DNA from: Nigrospora sphaerica
Lineage: Eukaryota; Ascomycota; Sordariomycetes; Amphisphaeriales; Apiosporaceae
Assembly: GCA_018287875.1 (NCBI GenBank)
Contig: JAGVVL010000009.1
Coordinates: 1,550,001 to 1,614,000 of the forward strand
Direction: 5' to 3'
DNA: 64,000 nt
Below the pieces are notes generated by a model. The model searched no databases. It saw only the letters and a program-made list of their open reading frames with translations, and was not told the DNA's origin. Positions within the stretch are counted from its first letter, which is position 1, and the number at the start of each line of letters is the position of its first letter. Below are positions 1 to 12,200 of the stretch, piece after piece. Both the position numbers and the translations under genes were made by a program.

Positions 1-137
1 CCCTTTGCCTACCTGCCCGCCCGCCCAGGGACCCTCTCTCCTTAGTACTGTGTGCTGACGTGCCCTTGGCAGCTGCGTAGATTCTGCGTCGCCCGACAGA
101 TACCCACCTTCTTCTGCAGTGCCCGCTCCTTGGAGGC

Positions 138-1770
138 ATGTCGATTGGCGCCAAAGCAAACCCGCAGAACGAGTACGAAACATCCCACGAGAAGGAAACG
201 CTTGCGCCAGAGGAAGCCTCCGGCTCCAAAAAGGGCCGCGGACTGCTGCGTGTGCCATCGAGGTCATCCTCCCACAAAGCCCAATCCTCGCCGACGTCGG
301 GATTGAGCGGCTTGACTGCCAGTGAATCACGAGATAGCATCGGACGTCGCTCGAAGGACTCCACCAACAGCATGGCAGGCCGTCGTCGCAATGGGAGTGC
401 GTCCAGCCATCAATCCGGCGCCGCCACGGCTGCCAACAACACCCCGGGGTCTGCGCAGCCCAACTCGGCCGCTGGCGCTCCGCAAAAGCGAAAGAAAGGC
501 GGTCTTCTGGCCATGCTAGGCTGTTGTGTGATGCCTGACCATGGTAATGCTCTAGAGGGCGGGGAGGAGCCGCTTCCGTCGCACAAGCTGGACAAAATCC
601 CCCAGAGGCAGCTGACATCGAGCCGGCGGACTATGACACCCTCGGGCCAGACCACAGGCAGCAAAACCCAGCTGCCGGAGGAGGAGAAGGAGACGCAGAG
701 CCAAGCCGCTTCCAGCCAGGAGAAGGAGAAGACAGCCAAACGCGCTTCCGGCTCCGTGGCTCCGGAACCCCCTGCCGCGACCGAGAGCGCCAGCGAGTCG
801 AAACAGACCACCCTTGTGGGTGCATCGGGCCCGAGCATCACGGTCAACCCGCCAGCCGCTGAGACTGAGGCCAAGGATGTGGCGATGACGGACGCCCCCG
901 CGGCGGCCAAGGATGAGGACGAGGATGTCGCTATGCCCGAAGCCGACGCCGCCCCTGCTACAGTCCCAGTGCCCGCTCCAGCCGAAGAGGAGACCCAGAA
1001 ATCAGTACCCCCGCCTCCTCCGGTGCCTGTCGCGGCACCGAGCCCGCCTGCCGCCGAGGTGAAAACGCCCGAGGCCGTGGCCGCTGAGCAAGCATCCCAA
1101 CCGAAGGCCCTGCTGCCCCCGATCGAGCCGCACTTGAAGGGTAGAAAATGTCTTGTGCTCGATCTTGACGAAACGCTGGTCCACTCATCCTTTAAGGTAT
1201 GCCCATGATTGTCTCACATTTTGATGTCTCAGCTGCTTACAATATACAGCTCCTCCACCAAGCCGACTTCACCATCCCCGTGGAGATCGAGGGCAACTAC
1301 CACAACGTATATGTTATCAAGCGGCCCGGAGTGGACCAGTTCATGAAGCGAGTGGGCGAGCTCTACGAGGTTGTTGTCTTCACAGCCTCCGTCTCTAAGG
1401 TATGTAACACCGCTCCTGCCGCCTCACCGCCGCGCGCGTACTGACACAGCTCCAATAGTATGGCGATCCCCTCCTTGATCAGCTCGACATCCACAAGGTT
1501 GTTCACCACCGCTTGTTCCGCGAGAGCTGCTACAACCACCAAGGAAACTACGTCAAAGACCTCTCACAAGTCGGACGTGATCTGAAGGATACCATCATCA
1601 TCGACAACTCTCCCACATCCTACATCTTCCACCCCCAGCATGCCGTGCCCATCAGCAGCTGGTTTTCCGATGCGCACGACAACGAATTATTAGACCTCAT
1701 CCCCGTCCTTGAGGATCTTGCTCACTCCGACGTCCAGGATGTCAGCCTCGTCCTCGACGTTACTCTCTGA
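138..1770 (+). CDS. PSR1: PSR1/PSR2-type FCP1-like (NIF domain) protein phosphatase, three exons
   Basis: Exons 138-1196, 1250-1399 and 1459-1770 join in frame to about 506 residues; introns 1197-1249 and 1400-1458 begin GTATG and end CAG/TAG. A long Pro/Ala/Glu-rich disordered N-terminus holds a short GLLAMLGCC patch near residue 125 that could be lipidated. It leads into the catalytic domain, where the DxDxT signature reads [10 protein letters not shown] near residue 342. The rest of the fold follows: [30 protein letters not shown] and [14 protein letters not shown]. Family knowledge: yeast Psr1/Psr2 are plasma-membrane phosphatases acting with Whi2 in the general stress response; the catalytic domain belongs to the SCP/FCP1 haloacid-dehalogenase group. 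The start is the first ATG in frame. An upstream exon cannot be excluded because the window begins only 137 bp earlier. The family call is secure; membership of the PSR1 branch is inferred from the long N-terminus. Confidence 0.9.
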
Positions 1771-4700
1771 GCGCCCTTCCCTTCTGGCATCCCAAGCATC
1801 GTTTCCACCTAAACACCTCGAGCATAATCATAGCGACAGGCGTTGGGTGAAGGTTTGCCTTTGATGTACCGTTTAATCATATATAATCAGCGATTCGGAA
1901 AGTTTGACTTGGTTCGCATAGTCCCTTTCCCAAACGCCAACCCCCCTCTCTACAGTCGTCCAGACAGGTTGCAGTTCGGAACGGCAATGGTGGCGACTGG
2001 AAAACGGGTCCCGTCTTGCCCTCCGGATTCCCTTTCGGCCGAGGTTCTTGAGCTTTACTGCGTGGCGGCCGCGGGAACAGAACGCGATTTGCGCCATTTT
2101 GAGGCAGGCTCAGGGTCACCACCCCCATTCTCCAGCTCGAGGCGGTACTGCACTACTAGAAGTAGAATGCGCCCGCCCTTTCACGGAAGCCGAGGATATC
2201 ATTCCAGGCGGCACAAAAACTCTTTTGGTTTTCTTTTGTTGAATCTCTTCTTTCGCGATGCGCACACGCATACATTTGCGGATCAGCGCTTGTCTGCTTG
2301 CAGACTGTTGTCACTCAGGTTGCATGCATTCCGAGGCAGGCGGGTTTGTGGGGTGGAAACAGGACTTCTCAGGGTTGAGACACCTGGGTCTGCCGCTAAA
2401 GCTCCTGTCCGGGGACGAGGCGAGGGGGCAGGACGCAGGTATACACTAGCAGAGCAGGACTGGTATGGGGGGGTTTCGAGGAGGTGGAGGAACACGGACT
2501 ACCACATGTGTAGGGGGTCGCCCATGCTTCCGGGGTTCATGTATAGCGTTTTAAGGATACCACAATTCAGACACCCTATTTGAGCTTTCAGCATCTCCGG
2601 TCCAACTGCTCTCCCGATGTGTAGTGTGCATGAGGGAAAGTCCTAGGCGACCGAGTCGTCCATTGTACAATAACTCCAGTGATAACCACACCTATATCTG
2701 ACGTTATATGCGGCATGGTGCGTCGAGGCCGTCCAGTTCTAACTATACCGGTAAATCGTTTTGGCTGAGGGCCGCGAACTTATATGTCCGTCACTGTCTC
2801 CCTTCCACGTTCGCCTGAGAAATATCGCCCAGTATGCAGCAGTCAGCATTCCAGGAGGTTTGATCGCTCTGGCCATTTCCTCGACCTACCACCACACAGT
2901 CACTATATAAGATCTCTCGAAAATGTAGTACAGCGATGAACACCCTAGGATTGCCGCGCTTCAATGAAATGCCAACAATTAGTAGAGGATACATCATCCA
3001 TGCTCTCTTGCAGGGTCGGGCAACATCTAACTCGGCCCGTCCTGCAACAGCAAGGGCTTCAATACACAAATGATAGTGAACTTTGTTGGGTCCTGGACCG
3101 TTCTTTCTACGGGACACAAAGCCTCGACTAGTGATAACACATGCTCAAATAAGCTGAAATTATCACGAGACTTTTGATTCATAGTTCAAGCCAAGAGGAG
3201 TTTAGCAAAGGACGCATACTCTTAACATCGATAATGTACATTGCGGAGGAGGTTTTGCCTCACACTACTCCCTAGCAGACCCTTCGGCATACCGCTCTTG
3301 TCTAAGACACCTTTGCCAGGCGAACGCCATCCTCCATTGGGGTTGATATTCACTCACAGAACCATCTGGACTGAGGAATTTTGCCAGCACACAAGGTTCA
3401 GCCTTGGCCGTCGTGGCCACTGCCTAAGCACACCAGTCTCGTCTTTCGGTATGTTTAGCCATCAATGAACAATGGGAAACCCTACGGCTCGTACCCCGTG
3501 GAGGTGGGCACTAGAGCACAGGTGCAGCTCTGACTTCCGGCTCAATCATGAGAGGATGAAGGGTGAAATATGCGTACCAGGTCATCATGCCCTACAGATC
3601 CTCGGAGTTGGATAAGCCATGGCTGTAAAGATTTCCGTTTCTAGTTCCTAACATGTTACTTGAGTTGTCCTATGTTCTTCTTCACTGAGGTATAGACCAG
3701 TTGCAAGCCTCTGTTGTTGTCCTAGGTAATCATTCGACCAACTATCCCCAAACCTCAAATCAGAGTGACTCCAGCAGCAATTCCCATGAAAGGCGGTAGA
3801 ACCCATTTAAATTATGTACCTCCACAGGTGGTATCGGTGCTTTTGCTTTCGTGCGGTCTTTGCTGGTGGTGTATCTGTGCGTGTAGACGAAACTTCAGGC
3901 CACGGGGAACGCAGAGGCATGATAAAGCACATTACCAATGACCAAAGCGCCAGGAAATATCGGCCAAATACTATATATTTAGAATGCGGGTTCCATGGCT
4001 GGAAGAACGGATGAGCAACGACGCAGCTGATTGTCGGTTCAGCAGCCCAACCCCAACTTTTACTGAAATAAAGGCATTCACAACTAGCCGAGGCTCGAAA
4101 TATGAAGGCAAATTAATCAAACTTCGAGAATGAAAATGATCTCGCCGTTCTGGTGATATAACCTCCCTTCCGCTTGCATCTTGTGGCAAGGTTATTAGCA
4201 TATGCTCGCGCGACGTCACGTCAAGTCATTCTCCGTTTTAGGTGACCACTTGCGGTTTGCGGACGACTTTCTGCAAGCAGGAATCGAGGGGCCCCATGAA
4301 GATCTTCCAGGGTGGCAGTGCATGTTGAGTTTAATATATATATATACGCCTCTCTCTCTCCTTGTCCCTGTGTATGACTTACGGAAATGAATCGATAATC
4401 ATGCAAGCCTGCACGGTTGGACGGGGAGCAACAGCTCCCGATCTGGAAGTTGTACGGACCCAGCCAATTGCTGGCCATATTCATCTCATCCCATCATCGC
4501 ATTGCGAACCTATTACTCGCGTCAGGTAATAATGCAAGACGGCAATAGATATGTGCACGGCCTAAGATCAGGCGCACAGAGATCCATGGTAAGGCATGCC
4601 TTCTGTGTGTAGGCGTGTCCGTCCGCGGCAACGGGTTTCTGAGAGTATAATCCAATTTATTCATGAAGCCAGGTTGTAACTCAACCCCAGCTTGATAGTA

Positions 4701-5424
4701 GACGTGTGTGTACATATGCAAAGGGGTAAGTAAGTAGTGACATAGCTCAACTGGTTTCTATGTTAGTACCGGAGTACTTACCTATTTTTGAGTACAATAA
4801 TACGTTTCTGGTATGGGACGGAGCTGGTCGATGACTTCCCGTCCCATCCCACGCAGCCGGCCAGCTAGGCTATGTAGAGGCCGACTGAAGTAAGTGTGGT
4901 AGTCCCAACTGTAGGGGGTTTCGGTGGCATCTTAACCACTGGCTAAGAGGAAGTGCCTTGACGACAGGGGCTCCGGCGGGCTTTGGCGGGCTTTAGGAAG
5001 TCGCAGAGGCGCACTGAGGTAGGCGACCAGCCAGGGCTTCAATCGCACCGGCCGAACTGCGACTATTTGCGCCGTGAGCAAGTAAAACAGTCGGATCGAC
5101 CTGGTGGCAGTTGATATGCGCATCGGGATGCATCCAAAAGCAATAAAGAGGTAATTATGCTGTATAGCATACTTGAGTAAGAATCGAAGAAAGCCGAAGC
5201 AAGCAATACCTAGCAACAACAGGGCATCAGAACAACCCAGCAGCAGCAGCAACAGACACAGCTGTAGCAGAGTAGCAGAGCGGCAGCAGCAGCAGCAGCA
5301 GCAGTAACAACATCTAGGAGGTAGCTTTCCCTCCACCCTCCAGTCTCCCTCGACCCCCCGGACCATGACTGCGAACTCAATCACCACGGCGGCCCTCACA
5401 TCTGGACGTCCTTATCCTTAACCA
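1771..5424. other. Intergenic region, no supported gene
   Basis: This 3.65-kb spacer holds the 3' flank of the PSR1-like gene and the 5' flank of the SAS4 gene. Open frames such as 1843-2583 lack recognisable domains and look like chance. Composition from about 2600 to 4800 is visibly more AT-rich than the genes. A TA run followed by a CT run lies at 4332-4361. A (CAG)n tract at 5281-5306 sits in the presumed SAS4 5' leader. Confidence 0.6.
5281..5306 (+). repeat. (CAG)n microsatellite in the 5' leader of the SAS4-like gene
   Basis: About eight CAG units run almost uninterrupted, with further CAG/CAA clusters from 5237 onward and again inside the coding region (5632-5643, 5863-5877), where they encode glutamine. 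The tract is 120 bp upstream of the chosen ATG and is therefore probably transcribed. Confidence 0.8.
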
Positions 5425-7533
5425 ATGGCGACCACCATCACAAGACGATCGAGCAGACGAACCGTGGAAGACGAGCACGAGCCCCCACAACTGCAGGTGC
5501 AGGCCATCCAGCAGCGCTTCGTCGGTAGCGGCCACTCCCCGAGGGCCAAAAAGTCGGCCCCCGTCGCGACACAGACACAGACGCAGATGCCGACCGAGAC
5601 GACGCGCGCCAGCCATCAAAACATCACCCAGCAGCAGCAGCAGCACGGCAGCCGGGGTCGGATGAAGCGCCCTCTCGAGCTGGTCGACGGAAACCACGAC
5701 CATACGCCCTTGAAGCGGAACCGGATTGCCGTCGAGATCTTCTCCCGTTCCATCACCTCGCCTATCCTGCCCCCTAGACCCATTGTCGCGCGCCCCCAGC
5801 CGCCGCCGCCGCTGTACCCATCCCAGCAGCCACTGCCGCTGTCGGCGACCGTCGCGACACCTCAGCAGCAGCAGCAGCACCAACCGCACCACCCCCTTCC
5901 CGCACCTCCTCCTCCTCCCCCCTCCACAACCAACACAACCGCCACCACGGAGCCTCAGCCAGCAGCACCCGGCCTTGCCCACGGTGCTGCCACTGCGACT
6001 GCCAACCAGCTCGCCCCCAGCAAAACGGCCTCGACGGCAGAGGCACCGGCACAAGCTACGACGATAACGCCTCGCACCAAAAACCACCGCGATAAAGTCC
6101 TTAATGGCATCAAACACGAGTTAGACAGGCTGCAGCCCAGTGCGGTCGATGCCGGCCAGGCTGGTGAAGAGGGCGGCCGCCGCAAGCTCCGCTCGCAGGA
6201 GGCCATACGATTCAAGAGCGAGCTGTCGGCCTATTTCCCCGACTACGATGAAGTAATTGGCAACGATGCCAAAGAACAGCGTACGTAACACCAAACAGAC
6301 CACGCTGATCGCCGGCCCGCGCAAACCGTCCCATTGGCCGCCGCTGTTTGCTGACTCGGTGACCGCCCTTCAGATGTTCTCAACGTCGATACCCCCATCG
6401 TGGTTGTCGACTCCCTACCCAGCCCCGTGCAGCAGCAACACCCGCCACAGCCAATACGGACGCTGCCGCCACGACATGCGGCCGCTGCTGCCACTTCGCA
6501 TTCGAGCTCCATCCCGCCCCATTCGCACCGCCCGCCGACCGCAACGATTGACCAATACCCCGTCAAGCTCTACGGCGATGCTCTATTTCACGACATTTAC
6601 TGCTCGGAGCAGATAGGCTTGACGCCGCTCCCCCAGCCAGCCAGCGACTCCGAGGCTGACAACGAGGCGCCAGTAGACCCTCTCTCCGATGCATACTATG
6701 CACCCGCCCACCGGCGAGCCGAGCGGCTGGAGAAGTCGATACGCAACACGGAACGGGGACGGGCCCAGCACGAGCGGGACCAGATAGTGCGCCTTTTGAG
6801 CGACCTACAGGGCCATGACTGGCTGAGAACAATGGGCGTCAATGGCGTCACAGAGAGCCGCAAGAAGACATTTGAGCCCGCTCGAGACTACTTCATCAAG
6901 GGTTGTCAGGGTATCCTAGAAAAGTTTCGGCACTGGATCCAAGAGGAGAAAAGGCTGAAACTGGAAAGAGAGCGTGCTGCGGTGGAGCGGGCTGCCGAGG
7001 AGGACAGGTCAGATGACTCGGAAGATTCGCAGGACTCGGAAGAGGAGGGCGACTCGGAAGAGGAAGCCAGCAGCGTCATGGAGTCAGACTCGGAAGAGGA
7101 TGCTGATGACGATAAAGAGATGATGGACGTCGATGTGGCCGACGACGACGGCGGTAGCTTGAGTGACGGAGACCCGCCGGATACAAGCGACATCGATGCC
7201 TCCATAGCGAAGCAGCTGCATGACGAGTCACTTGCCCGAGCCGGGGGGGCCGCACCTGGCGCGTCCAGGAGGTTTCGAGGCATGCCCCCGCCTGTATTGC
7301 CGGAGGTCTACGTTCCTCCCAGAGAGTTTGTTTCTTTCTTTGAGAAACGCCATCAGCGTGATGCGTCGCTGGGCAAGCACCGACGGGCTGGCCGCAGTGT
7401 TATGGCCTGGGGCCACGGCATCCCCGAGTTGGAAGACGAGGTGTTCGACCTGCCCGAGGAGTACCGAGATGAAGAGTTCATGAAGGTGCGGGAACGCAAG
7501 AAACGTCTGGATAGACGGGGAAGGAGGCGGTAG
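5425..7533 (+). CDS. SAS4-domain protein, putative subunit of a SAS/MSL-type histone acetyltransferase complex
   Basis: Exons 5425-6280 and 6374-7533 join in frame (donor GTACGT, acceptor CTTCAG) to 671 residues. The first 340 residues are low-complexity (Gln, Pro, Thr). The conserved block starts near residue 349 (KLYGDALFHDIYCSEQ) and continues at about 405-440 with IRNTERGRAQHERDQI and LLSDLQGHDWLRTMGV, which I recognise as the Something-About-Silencing subunit 4 domain. A basic helix follows (ILEKFRHWIQEEKRLK), then an acidic Ser/Asp/Glu stretch (about 475-550), then a conserved tail with PPPVLPEVYVPPREF. In yeast, Sas4 links Sas2 and Sas5 in the H4K16 acetyltransferase complex; nuclear location is inferred. 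The protein is longer than yeast Sas4 because of the disordered regions. Confidence 0.82.
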
Positions 7534-9201
7534 CCTGGTCCAAACACTGGCACTGGTCGTGTGGTGGGCGGCATACCCGTTGATACCCAGTACAGCACGA
7601 AGCACACCCCAAGCCAGGTACATCCTACATATTTACTCAAAGATAACGGGTACCTTGACCTTGGCCGTGGATGGATGCGTGATCCCTGGACTGTCAAAGT
7701 CCATGCTTCTCACATCTTGTGAGCACCCAGGCAACTGAGTAAAAGTGTGAGTATGCAACGTATTTTCGCCGCCGCCGCGGCCTTGTTAGGCACTACGACG
7801 CCCGGACGCCATTCGGTACTGAACCGCGTCAACTCTATGGTGGAATTGAACGTAGAATATGCTGCAGAGCAGGGCGGTCATGATTGCTTAGCTCCTTGGA
7901 CAGTGCCACCGGGGGTATCAATGATGGGAAAAGATGGCATGTGCCTGCCCATGGGTACAACACCCCATCCAGGTGTACACGGATCGACGTCGTGAAAGTG
8001 TTGTTGACGGAATGGCCCGCGAGGGTAACGGGTCGGTGCTCGTCCAACCGTTCATGGGACGGAGGGACGGGGGCATAGCACGACCGGGACCCTCTGGTGA
8101 GGCTCAACCATGGCCTCGGAATGGCTAGCAGAACATGGATGCGTATACGGGGAAGGGAAAGCTTACTATGTGGGAAAGCAGCAGAGGGTAGGAGCGCGCT
8201 TCGTGCTTGGCAGTAGGCGCGTGCTATGTACCTACATCATGCACATAGGTACTTTATGTATCTGGCAATGTCCCACTGTAAAAGCTACCTATCACAGCCA
8301 ATCACGTGCTTCTCTCACTCTCTCATAACGGGAAAGCCCTGAAGCTCGATGGGCCTCGGCGGAAGCTGGTCGTCCTTGGAGAGGTTGATTGGCCGGGCAC
8401 GACCCGTCTGGCCGCCACGGGACGGCAAGGCTGCGAACAATTGCCCACCCCAGCAGCACCTGGAGCTTAGGTAGTTTAGTAGGTTTACCTGTGGTGGCAG
8501 GCAGGCACGTAGGGCAGGCAAGGCAGGCAAGCAGTTCGATGCTTCCGCTTCAACACCAACCTACCAACTTGCATCCGTATCACGTCACGTCCGCGACCCC
8601 CGTTACGCGCGCTGGCCTTGGGATCGAAGGGCCGAACACGAAGCCCAAGCCAATCCCACGCGGGTCCCGTCCCGTTCCGCTCAGTCCGGCTACTCAGGCA
8701 GGGACCGCCTGTTGCGTGCGCGCGCCCGCACACGCCCGCTCCCGTCTCCAGGCCAAGCAAGCAGCAGCAGCACTCGTGAGGTCCAGCCTCGCTCGACCAG
8801 GTATATTCGTAACATCACCACCGAGGCCGGCCTTGCTCAAATGTGAATACAGAGCCAGCAGGCCTCCCGCTTCAAGCTTCCGAAGCTGGCTGCTGCATTT
8901 CTGCGGCCTACAACGACAATTAATAATCCAGTTCTGCCCGCCCCTCCGCCGCGACGACGGCCGCCCGCGGCGTCGCCAATCCATCTAACCGCCTGCTTGG
9001 GCACTTCCCTGCCTGCTGTCCGCCCTCGAGCGCGTCCCCCGTCGCATTCTCTACCCGCCAGCGCGCGCAATCAACACACGCCCGCGGCCCTCTCTTTCGC
9101 GCATCGCAACGCGACCGCCACCCCATCCCGGCCGCCCGTCAATCCCCATGAACAACCGCCCGCATCCTGAACTGCGCCATTCCTGACAGACGGCGCCCAA
9201 G
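7534..9201. other. Intergenic region between SAS4-like gene and TAF2
   Basis: This 1.67-kb spacer contains the SAS4 3' flank and the TAF2 promoter and leader. A perfect 7-bp inverted repeat (GTACCTA / TAGGTAC) flanks an 11-nt centre at 8227-8251. The last 500 bp are GC-rich and pyrimidine-biased, as expected of a leader. No open frame here has recognisable domains. Confidence 0.6.
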
Positions 9202-12200
9202 ATGCCTGGCGCCATCGTCGAGCCGGACCCGGCCGCTGTCCCGAATGGCGACGCCGCCGCCGCCTCGGACCCGTTCAATGACGACGCGCCTGTCCGGCCC
9301 TACACCGTCTTCAGGCAGCAGGTGTGGCTGGATATTGATGTCCGCTCCAAGACCGTCAAGGGACGGGCCGACATATTCATCTCCGTCTTGCAGGACGACA
9401 GCCTCCCCGAGGTCTTCATCGACGCTCGACAATGTGACATCGACCTCGACCACATCACTGTCAGCGGCTGCCCCGCTACCGCGAGCTACGAGGACCCGTA
9501 TGCCGCCATGGACACGCCTGACGGCTATTGCTGGACCGCCGCGCAGTGGGGGATGAGGAAGCACCGCATGCGTAGGTTGTTGCATCGTCGCCGCAAGGAG
9601 CTGTCCGCCACAGAGCACGAGAGCAAGATGTCCTGCACGCCGGTGGATGGCTCTTTGTGCGTCGCCATGCCCCCGACCAAAGACCTCCAAGCAAGTCTGG
9701 CGAAACAGAGGAATCTGCCGCCCGATCAGAAGCAGAAACTCGACCCCGCCGACAAACACGTGCAAGACGACAACGGCAAACTCTTGCGCAAGATTAGCAT
9801 ACCTTTTACCCTCCGGAATATTCGCGACGGCCTACACTTTGTGGGTGTCGACGACGCTGACTCGAGGTACCCTCATCTATATACCCTCCATTCCAACGAG
9901 CCCGGGGCCGCCTCCTACATATTTCCCTGTATAGACGATCCTGGGTGCCGGTCGAGCTGGAAGGTGTCTCTCACATTTCCGCGGACCCTGGGTGATGCAT
10001 TTCGGGACCCTCCGGTGACTCAGACCAACGGCCTTGCCAACGGCAACCGCAAGCGCAAACATGGCGAAGAAGAGCCCAGGCGCCGAGTCTCTGCCCTTAC
10101 CGAGGAGGACAAGCTACTGGAGCTGACAGCCATCTGCTCCGGGAAGCTTGAGGACGAGACGCTTAATCCAGAGGACGAGACCAAAAAGACCATGACTTTC
10201 GAGTGCGGCAGCAAGGCCGCCCGGCACATCGGTTTCGCCATCGGCCCATTCGAGCATGTCGATCTATGGTCCGAGTTCCGCACCGAGGAAGACGACAACC
10301 GGCTGGCTTCAAACGCAACCAAGATCCACGGATACTGTCTTCCGGGCCGGGCGGAGGAGGTCAAAAACACTTGTGCCGCTCTGGTGACGGCTATTGACCA
10401 CTTCGCCATGACATTCGGCCGCTACCCCTTTGAGAACTACAAGGCTTGTTTCGTGGATGACATGGTCAACGACAGTGTTCCGCTGTGTGGCTTCTCCCTC
10501 TGCAGCAACAGGCTACTATTTCCCAGGGAGGTCATTGACACCGAGATCGACGTGACAAGGTGCCTGGTCCACTCATTGGCCTGCCAATGGTTTGGTGTCA
10601 ACATCATACCAGATACCAAGGCCGACATATGGCTTGTGGTGGGCATCGCGTGGTTTATGACGGATCTCTTCATGAAAGTCATATGCGGCAACAACGAGTA
10701 TCGGTTTCGGATGAAAACCATGGCCGACCGTCTAGTGGAGCTGGACATGAACCGTCCCTCGCTCCAATCCTTGGGCGAACACTTGCACCTCGGCGACTTT
10801 GAAGTGGACTTTTTGAACCTGAAAGCCCCCCTGGTTCTCTTCATCTTGGACCGAAGGCTTAGCAAGTCCTCCAGCTCAGCCCCCATCGTCAGGCTAATAG
10901 CCAAAATGGTCAGCAAAGCCAACACCTCTGGTATGGCGGAAGACGAAATCTTAGCGTCGGAGCCTTTCCGTAAAGCATGTGAAAAAAGTGGCCAAACCAG
11001 GTTGGACAGTTTCTGGAACCAATGGATTACCGGCTCCGGCTGCCCCCGCTTCGATGTCTACCAGAAGTTCAACAAGAAGAGGCTTTGTGTCGAGATGACG
11101 GTTCGCCAAGTCCAGGATATCGCCGCGGCCAAGTCGCGGCCACTGAACAAGGATGCATTCTGGCGCGAGGTGGTGGAAGAGAAGCACGACGTCTGGGCCA
11201 ACGAAGTGCAACACAGCTTCAGCGGTCCCATGACGATTAGGATCCACGAGGCCGATGGAACACCCTACGAACACATAGTAGAGATCCGTGAGGACTCGGC
11301 CAAATCGGTCAAATTCGAGATTCCGTATAACACTAAGTACAAGCGTCTGAAGAGGAGCCGACGCCAGCGGGACCGCCAGATCGCCGCCAATACCAACAAG
11401 GCTACTACCGAGGAGAACCAGGACGATGCGCTGCTCTATTGCCTTGGCGACGTCCTCCAGGCACAAGAAGACGTGGAGGACTGGGGCTTCATTGACTGGG
11501 ACGAGGAACAGGAGAACAAAATGGACCAGGAGTCTTACGAGTGGATTCGTATGGACGCTGATTTCGAGTGGATCTGCACCTTGAAGACAAACATGCCGGC
11601 CTATATGTACGTCTCGCAGTTGCAGCAAGACCGAGACGTTGTGGCCCAGCAAGACTCGATGCTTTATCTGGAGCAGGAGTCTCGGAGAGGCGGTCACCCA
11701 TTGATCTCTACCATTCTCACGAGAACCCTGGTCGACGTTCGATACTTCCACGGCATTCGGACAATGGCCGCCAACATTTTGCCGTGCCACGCAGCCGAGG
11801 AAAAGCTGGACCGCATCGGGCTCAAGCACCTGATGAAGACGTTCCAGCAGCTGTTCTGCCACGAAGGCACATACGACCCTCGTCCCAACGACTTTACCGA
11901 CAAGCGGCAGTATCTCATACAGTGCGCCATTCCCGGAGCAGTGGCGCGCGTGAGGGATAGTGACGGGCATTGCCCCAAGGAGGGCCGTCGCTTCATTCTG
12001 CAGCTACTCCAAGGCAACGACAACGAGGAAAACTGCTATTCCGACCAGTTCTACATCTGCAAGCTCATCGAAGCGCTGGCGACTTGTCAGGTTCCCGACG
12101 AGAAAAAGGTGAAACAAGCGATGCCCATGGCTCGCTCTTTTGGCGATGGCGACGATGAGGACGATGACGACGTTGTTGTCGATCCCGAACCGAAAGAGTT

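Noticed and set aside
1843..2583. 246-codon plus-strand frame after the PSR1-like gene
   Set aside because: No domain, Arg/Ser-rich chance-like composition, starts 70 bp after a stop codon; most likely 3' untranslated DNA.
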